A stretch of 19,342 nucleotides of DNA from DATKMP01 sp035541775 (GTDB taxonomy: Bacteria > Bacteroidota > Ignavibacteria > UBA10030), in the NCBI GenBank assembly GCA_035541775.1, contig DATKMP010000244.1:1-19342 (forward strand). The letters are read 5' to 3'. Both the position numbers and the translations under genes were made by a program. Below the pieces are notes generated by a model. It was not told the DNA's origin and did not search any database. It worked only from the letters and a program-made list of their open reading frames with translations. Within the stretch, counting starts at the first letter, position 1, and the number at the start of each line of letters is the position of its first letter. Below, piece after piece: positions 14,775-19,342 of this stretch.

Positions 14775-17288
14775 CTATTTTCCTGTCACCCAATGTTTGA
14801 CCTTCTCTTCATATTCCTGCACTAATTGCTGTGCAGTTTCGGCATTTGCCGATTCAGCGATAATATGAAACACGGGCTTCGCGTGATCGGGATTGATGAG
14901 AACCGTTGTGTTGGTGCCAAGATGTTCCGGGGAAAGTTTGACACCTTCCACTAATTCGCGCGGAACATTCTCGGAATCTTCCATGAGTTTTCGCATCACG
15001 CGGCCTTTGATGTGCCATGGGCACTGGACTTTTCTTTTTTCGAGGCGAAGACGAATGGTTTCGTGATCAAGATCGCCGAGTTTTTTGTCGGTCTTCGCCA
15101 TAAATTCAATCAGTTTCGCGATGGAATACATGCCGTCGGAGGCAGATAAAAATTCATTAAAAATAAATCCGCCGCGGGTACCGCCGACAAACCGAAGTTC
15201 TTTATCGATGGCAGCTTCCATCAGGGCGAGGTGGCTATTGCGTGTGCGCATGACATCCAGGCCGAATTCTTTTGCAATGATGTCGATCTCGCCGGATGCA
15301 GTGATGGGTACCGCAATTTTTTTTAATTCGTTGTTCGCCAATGCTGCGAACTTTACCATCAGTGTCAGTAAACGATCTCCGTCAATGATGCAGCCATGTT
15401 CATCGACAGTATAAATTTTTTCAGCGCCGACATCCAGCATGATACCCAGATCATATTTTAACGATGTCACAACGTACGAAAGCTGGCGAAGCGAGTCGTC
15501 AAATTCTTGCTTGGTGCGGGTCAGCTTGCGATTATCGAGATACGCATTGAGTGCCACGACTTGGACGTTGATATCGCCCAGGATGTTCGGAAAGATGGAT
15601 GACGCGACACCATTGGAATAATCGATCACTAATTTCAAACCGGCTGCGCGGATCGCCTGTGTGTCTAACGTTTTCAGAAAATGTGCGGTGTACCGTTCTG
15701 TCGTTCGTTCGGGGAAGGACAGCGTACCGACCTTATCGAAATGTGCGCGAGCATAATCTTCGCCAAAAAATAATCGTTCGATCGATTTGGATTTGCTGCT
15801 GGGTAAATCTTTTCCCTGGGCGTCGAAGAAAATAATGTCCGTCAGATTTTTATCGAACGGCGATTTACGTACGTGAATACCGCCGCGGTTTTGTCCGCTG
15901 CCGAGTTCATGGCGAATGATCGGAATCGACGAAGCGCGTAAATCGGCACAATGAATGCCCGCCGACATTAGGCCGGTCATAATAGCACGATTGATCATGC
16001 GGGAAACATTGTCGGAATCACGGCTGGTGATTACTGTAGCACCGGCGCCGACAAAAGCGCCGAACGCTGCTCCGAGTTTGGCACTGAATTCCGGCGTGAT
16101 TTCGACATTGGAAATACCGCTGACACGCGAATCGGTCGTGAATAATTCCCGCAGCCATTTATCTTCCCACACCAAACTGCGCGTTACAATCGAACCTTCT
16201 TCGACTTTTTTTTCAGGCCACAGCTTGATATTCGAAAACAATTTGCTGCCTTTGCCGATCGTGCATGAATCGCTGATGAAAACGTTTTCTAAAATGGTCG
16301 TATCATCGCCGATGAAACAATTATTGCCGATAACATCGTGCGATATTTCTGTGCGTGTGCCGATGGTTGTCCAGCTCCAGATAATGGAATTGCGCACCAC
16401 CGCGCCCGGCAATATTTCACAGCCATCGCCAATGACGGAGTTGCTGATCACGGCGCCTTGATGGACACGGCAATTTTTTCCGATGACAATGGTGCCGGTT
16501 AAGTGGCGTGGATCGGCTTCGACAATGCTGCCCTTGCCGACGGTGAGATTCTCTCGTTTTTCCCCTTGGATCTTCAATATCACTTCGCCATGCAAAGCAT
16601 CGGAATGCGCATCTTGATATTCATTCAAACTGCCGATGTCTTTCCAATATCCTTCAGCAATATATCCGTACAGCCCAAGGTTGCGTTCCAGCAATAACGG
16701 AAATAAGTTTTTGCTGAAATCGAATTCCTGTTTGTCGGGAATCAATTCTAACACCTCCGGTTCCAAAATATAAATGCCGGTGTTGATAGTGTCGCTGAAT
16801 ACTTCTCCCCACGAGGGTTTCTCAAGAAAGCGCGTTATGGTTCCATCTTCGCGCGTAAGCACGACGCCGTATTGTAACGGGTTCGAGACACGGGTGAGCA
16901 AGAGCGTTGCGGTTGCTTTTTTCTGTTCATGAAATTTTATCGCAGCGGTCAGATCGAAATCCGTCAAAACGTCGCCGCTGATTACGATGAAACGTTCGTC
17001 TAAAAATTCTTTGGAAAACCGAACGCTGCCGGCGGTACCATAATCTGCCTCTGCTTTTCGGTAGTGCATATTCATTCCCCATGCACTGCCGTCTCCGAAA
17101 TATGTGGTAATCACATTCGGTTGATAAAACAACGCGGAGACAATGTCTGTAATACCATGAGCTTTCAACAATTCGATAATGTGTTCCATCATCGGCTTGT
17201 TGACCATAGGAACCATGGGCTTTGGAATATTGCTGGTCAGTGGGCGTAAACGTGTACCGAAGCCCCCAGCCATTATGACAGCTTTCAT
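14775..17288 (-). CDS. Sugar-1-phosphate nucleotidyltransferase fused to a degenerate phosphohexomutase domain
   Basis: An 837-residue protein usually annotated as mannose-1-phosphate guanylyltransferase. Residues about 1-230 form an intact nucleotidyltransferase: GGFGTRLRPLT at 8-18, the KPMVPMVNKPM stretch, GDVLTDFDL, FLEKPSW and NTGIYILEPEV. Residues about 245-370 are left-handed beta-helix hexapeptide repeats. From about 375 the fold is that of phosphomannomutase/phosphoglucomutase, but the active-site motifs are gone: TASHNP is replaced by HVRKSP (472-477, Arg in place of the phospho-Ser), DGDGDR by DVGAEK (619-624), GEMSGH-type by GTRGGF (around 704), and SGTEP-type by NPDHAKP (around 799-805). 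The C-terminal half is therefore probably structural or regulatory. It likely makes a nucleotide sugar for surface polysaccharide; GTP or another NTP as donor cannot be decided. No good ribosome binding site precedes the ATG. Confidence 0.9.
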   Translation of the reverse strand: MKAVIMAGGFGTRLRPLTSNIPKPMVPMVNKPMMEHIIELLKAHGITDIVSALFYQPNVITTYFGDGSAWGMNMHYRKAEADYGTAGSVRFSKEFLDERFIVISGDVLTDFDLTAAIKFHEQKKATATLLLTRVSNPLQYGVVLTREDGTITRFLEKPSWGEVFSDTINTGIYILEPEVLELIPDKQEFDFSKNLFPLLLERNLGLYGYIAEGYWKDIGSLNEYQDAHSDALHGEVILKIQGEKRENLTVGKGSIVEADPRHLTGTIVIGKNCRVHQGAVISNSVIGDGCEILPGAVVRNSIIWSWTTIGTRTEISHDVIGNNCFIGDDTTILENVFISDSCTIGKGSKLFSNIKLWPEKKVEEGSIVTRSLVWEDKWLRELFTTDSRVSGISNVEITPEFSAKLGAAFGAFVGAGATVITSRDSDNVSRMINRAIMTGLMSAGIHCADLRASSIPIIRHELGSGQNRGGIHVRKSPFDKNLTDIIFFDAQGKDLPSSKSKSIERLFFGEDYARAHFDKVGTLSFPERTTERYTAHFLKTLDTQAIRAAGLKLVIDYSNGVASSIFPNILGDINVQVVALNAYLDNRKLTRTKQEFDDSLRQLSYVVTSLKYDLGIMLDVGAEKIYTVDEHGCIIDGDRLLTLMVKFAALANNELKKIAVPITASGEIDIIAKEFGLDVMRTRNSHLALMEAAIDKELRFVGGTRGGFIFNEFLSASDGMYSIAKLIEFMAKTDKKLGDLDHETIRLRLEKRKVQCPWHIKGRVMRKLMEDSENVPRELVEGVKLSPEHLGTNTTVLINPDHAKPVFHIIAESANAETAQQLVQEYEEKVKHWVTGK

Positions 17289-17332
17289 AGAGCGTTGTGT
17301 CCGATGAAAATATGTGCCTTTGTGTTACTCTG

Positions 17333-17361
17333 AAATTAGATAAAAAAATTGCGACTCGCAA
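17333..17361 (-). promoter_or_regulatory. Possible promoter for the nucleotidyltransferase fusion
   Basis: On the minus strand TTGCGA (17361-17356) and TAATTT (17338-17333) are 17 bases apart, about 45 bases before the ATG. The -35 is one arm of the palindrome at 17349-17361. Confidence 0.45.
17349..17361. promoter_or_regulatory. Palindrome TTGCGA-N-TCGCAA, candidate operator
   Basis: Perfect six-base arms around one base, lying over the proposed -35 of the minus-strand promoter in a divergent intergenic region. The position suits a regulator of the fusion gene; no candidate binder is known. Confidence 0.4.
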
Positions 17362-17396
17362 GCGCTGCCGGACAACAAAGTACTTTGATTTTTGTG

Positions 17397-17406
17397 GAAC
17401 ATGTTC
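17397..17406. promoter_or_regulatory. Palindrome GAACATGTTC, candidate operator
   Basis: A perfect ten-base palindrome followed after two bases by another GAAC (17409-17412), 13 bases upstream of the -35 of the plus-strand promoter. A ten-base palindrome is short enough to arise by chance. Confidence 0.35.
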
Positions 17407-17419
17407 TCGAACGAATTGG

Positions 17420-17448
17420 TTGACTTTTCTGGCATTAATTGCTAAATT
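17420..17448 (+). promoter_or_regulatory. Promoter for the GAF/GGDEF-like gene
   Basis: TTGACT (17420-17425), 17 bases, TAAATT (17443-17448), about 40 bases before the proposed ATG. A good match placed where a promoter is expected. Confidence 0.65.
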
Positions 17449-17488
17449 TAGAACAACTTGAGGGCAACTATAACGACGAAAAGACTTG

Positions 17489-19342
17489 ATGCCATACGTC
17501 ACACGACTTAACACCGTTCGCTCATGGATCGGCTCATTCACGCTTGTTCAACAACTTGTCGTGTGTGCGGGCATTGCATTGTTTTTCCTCGGGTTGCTGA
17601 TTTCCGATAGTCCATGGAAAGCAGTGATCTTGTTGCTCTCCGGTGCGCTTGTTGCACTTTCAATCGTCATGCGCATTGGAAAAAAATCGCAATTACAACA
17701 TTCTGCTTCATCCGAAGTTTCTTTCACGCAGAAGGAGAACGGACAGGATATGAAAAAACTCATCTTTGATGATTTTCAAGCAGCGGGCCAATACAAAATT
17801 GATTTTGTTGATGACTCGATGCCCCGCTCGAAGCCGCAAATGCCGAAACCGATGGCGGGACCCATTATGCATGCTCCTGAAAAATCTAGTGCAACAACAT
17901 TTGATTTGACAGAATTTGTTGATTCACAAGATGCCGATACGACGGAAAACGGCCCGCGTGCGGAATTCAATGTTCTCATCAAGCGTGTTTTGACAGTCGT
18001 GAAAGAAGTACATTTTGCGCATACGGTGGCGCTCTTTTGGATTAATCGTGAGAAGCAGCAATTGGTATTAGAAAATCATGTAACCGAAAGCGAAGTCTTT
18101 AGCACCCATCAGCGGTTGCCCTTGGGCGGCGATTTGCCAAGCCAAGTCGCCACCGCAGGAAGGCCGCAAATTGTTAATTATGTGAACGCGCTTTCGCAAG
18201 CAGAAGTGCTGCCGTATTATGAAGGCAAAGAAGATGTAAAGACGTTTGTCGGCGTGCCGATATTTTATACCGGCCATGTTGAAAAAGAACAAAAGCCGGT
18301 TGCCGTGTTGATTATGGATTGCCGCGAAGCAGATGCCTACGGTGCAGAAACCATGACGTCGATGGCGCAAGTTGCGAAGATGATTTCAACACTCATCCGC
18401 AGCTATACATCGAAATATGATTTGTTGATCGACTCCGAAGTCTTACGGTCGTTGGGACGAATGCGCGAACGGTTGAGTATGAATTTTTCTGTTCCCGTCG
18501 TTACACAGTCGTTGGCCGATGAAGCGTCGCGATTGATACCGTGGGATTATATTACGGTGGTGTTGTATAACGAGGCACGCAATGCTTGGGTTGTACAGCA
18601 TGTGTTGAACCGTATGAACGACCCATATGTACCGTTACTCAGTGAGGTTGATGCAGAACAAAGTTTAGTGGCGAGCGTCATTCAATCGTCGGCACCGCAA
18701 GTGGTGGAAAATGTAAATTTGGCGGACGTGCCGCGGTTCTATCCGGCTGAACGGTGCGATTCCAAAGGTGCATTGTTATTGGTGCCGCTGAATTCCCTGA
18801 CGCGTTGTTACGGAGTGTTGGTCGTTGAAAGCAAAGATACCAAAGCATATTCTGACGCCGATATGAAGTTAATACAAAAGTTGACGGAAGTTGCGTCGTG
18901 GGCATTGGAAGTCTTAAGTCTGACGGAAGTGATGCATAATTTTGTAACGGTCGATGAAGCAACCGGCGTGGCTACCAGAAAATATTTTCTCGATCGCTTG
19001 CAGGAAGAAGTAACGCGATCCAATGATTTTAGTGCCGAACTTTCTCTCGTGCTGATTTCGATCGATCACATGGATGAACAGATTGCGAAACATGGAAAAG
19101 ACACATTCGAATTTGTCCTGCAAAATGTCGGGCGTATGGTCAAATCGTCTGTTCGGTCGTATGACATTGTCGGGCGGTACGATCAGCACGTGTTCGGCGT
19201 TGTGTTAATCAATACGACCTCGAATGAAGCATCGTTGTGGGCGGAAAAAATCCGTAAAAATGTCGCCAGCAATATTATGAATATGGAGAACAAAAGTTTT
19301 TCTGTCACCGTAAGTGTTGGCGTGGCAGGTGCGCTTGTTGAA
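17489..19342 (+). CDS. Membrane-anchored GAF-GAF-degenerate GGDEF protein (probable c-di-GMP receptor), cut by the window end
   Basis: The frame is open for 618 codons from the ATG at 17489 to the last base, so the C-terminus is missing. Two hydrophobic segments (about residues 19-38 and 44-62) anchor it in the membrane. A variable linker follows, then a GAF-like domain at about 160-305, a second at about 320-480 and a GGDEF-fold domain from about 486. In the last, DEATGVATRKYF stands for the usual DxLTGLxNRRxF, the metal-site region IDHMD keeps Asp526, but GGDEF is replaced by DQHVF (565-569), so cyclase activity is unlikely. RSYD at 556-559 matches the inhibitory-site RxxD at its exact canonical distance, suggesting c-di-GMP binding. 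The layout recalls PelD, which has membrane helices, GAF and a degenerate GGDEF. An in-frame TTG directly before the ATG is possible; the ribosome binding site is weak. Confidence 0.85.
   Translation, partial: MPYVTRLNTVRSWIGSFTLVQQLVVCAGIALFFLGLLISDSPWKAVILLLSGALVALSIVMRIGKKSQLQHSASSEVSFTQKENGQDMKKLIFDDFQAAGQYKIDFVDDSMPRSKPQMPKPMAGPIMHAPEKSSATTFDLTEFVDSQDADTTENGPRAEFNVLIKRVLTVVKEVHFAHTVALFWINREKQQLVLENHVTESEVFSTHQRLPLGGDLPSQVATAGRPQIVNYVNALSQAEVLPYYEGKEDVKTFVGVPIFYTGHVEKEQKPVAVLIMDCREADAYGAETMTSMAQVAKMISTLIRSYTSKYDLLIDSEVLRSLGRMRERLSMNFSVPVVTQSLADEASRLIPWDYITVVLYNEARNAWVVQHVLNRMNDPYVPLLSEVDAEQSLVASVIQSSAPQVVENVNLADVPRFYPAERCDSKGALLLVPLNSLTRCYGVLVVESKDTKAYSDADMKLIQKLTEVASWALEVLSLTEVMHNFVTVDEATGVATRKYFLDRLQEEVTRSNDFSAELSLVLISIDHMDEQIAKHGKDTFEFVLQNVGRMVKSSVRSYDIVGRYDQHVFGVVLINTTSNEASLWAEKIRKNVASNIMNMENKSFSVTVSVGVAGALVE

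Noticed and set aside
15955..16461. Plus-strand open frame (168 codons) opposite the nucleotidyltransferase fusion
   Set aside because: It lies across the hexapeptide-repeat region of the real gene, whose repetitive codons leave an open opposite frame.
17397..17412. LexA-type SOS box (GAAC...GTTC)
   Set aside because: The half-sites are two bases apart, not four as in the GAAC-N4-GTTC box, and no DNA-repair gene follows.
17430..17443. Sigma-54-like promoter TGGCATTAATTGCT before the GAF/GGDEF-like gene
   Set aside because: The GG and GC are separated by 8 bases instead of the required 10, and the bases are better explained by the TTGACT-N17-TAAATT promoter.

Overview
The window is a stretch of bacterial chromosome, mostly housekeeping and regulatory genes in tightly packed same-strand runs. 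A complete set of ordinary core genes (guaB, purD, hisS, lgt, rlmB), readable Shine-Dalgarno sites (for example AAGGAG at 255-260), promoters of TTGNNN-N17-TANNNT type and several two-component regulators of the NtrC type point to a free-living Gram-negative-like bacterium. The divergent Lgt and the overall gene style make me lean weakly towards the Bacteroidota/Chlorobi/Ignavibacteria neighbourhood, but the sequence does not prove this.

Layout, left to right. (1) 183-2160: a promoter, a single-domain receiver protein and a sigma-54-dependent NtrC-type response regulator, closed by a strong hairpin terminator. (2) 2177-9636, plus strand: guaB (IMP dehydrogenase), an M24 metallopeptidase, a GT4-like glycosyltransferase, purD (GAR synthetase), a secreted protein of unknown function and a second NtrC-type regulator. 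Several of these genes are 2-8 nt apart or overlap. (3) 9712-10843: an AT-rich two-gene cassette, XRE-type HTH regulator plus ImmA/IrrE metallopeptidase, behind a clean promoter overlapped by two evenly spaced palindromic operators. This is the most accessory-looking part and resembles ImmR/ImmA or RosmerTA-type regulator-protease pairs. (4) 10852-17288, minus strand, read right to left: an 837-residue nucleotidyltransferase/phosphohexomutase fusion, a PTS EIIA-type protein, hisS, an unknown 132-residue protein, lgt and rlmB. (5) 17289-19342: a divergent promoter region, then a plus-strand membrane-anchored GAF-GAF-GGDEF-like protein that runs off the window.

Two proteins at the right end look like catalytic domains converted to other uses. 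The phosphohexomutase half of the fusion has lost all four of the family's active-site motifs while its nucleotidyltransferase half is intact. The GGDEF-like domain next door has DQHVF in place of GGDEF but keeps the RxxD inhibitory-site motif at exactly the right distance, the pattern expected of a c-di-GMP receptor (as in PelD) rather than a cyclase. Because the two genes are divergent and share a 200-base promoter region holding two palindromes, a link between c-di-GMP sensing and sugar-nucleotide or polysaccharide production is a reasonable but unproven inference.

I see no tRNA, rRNA, insertion sequence or CRISPR array.
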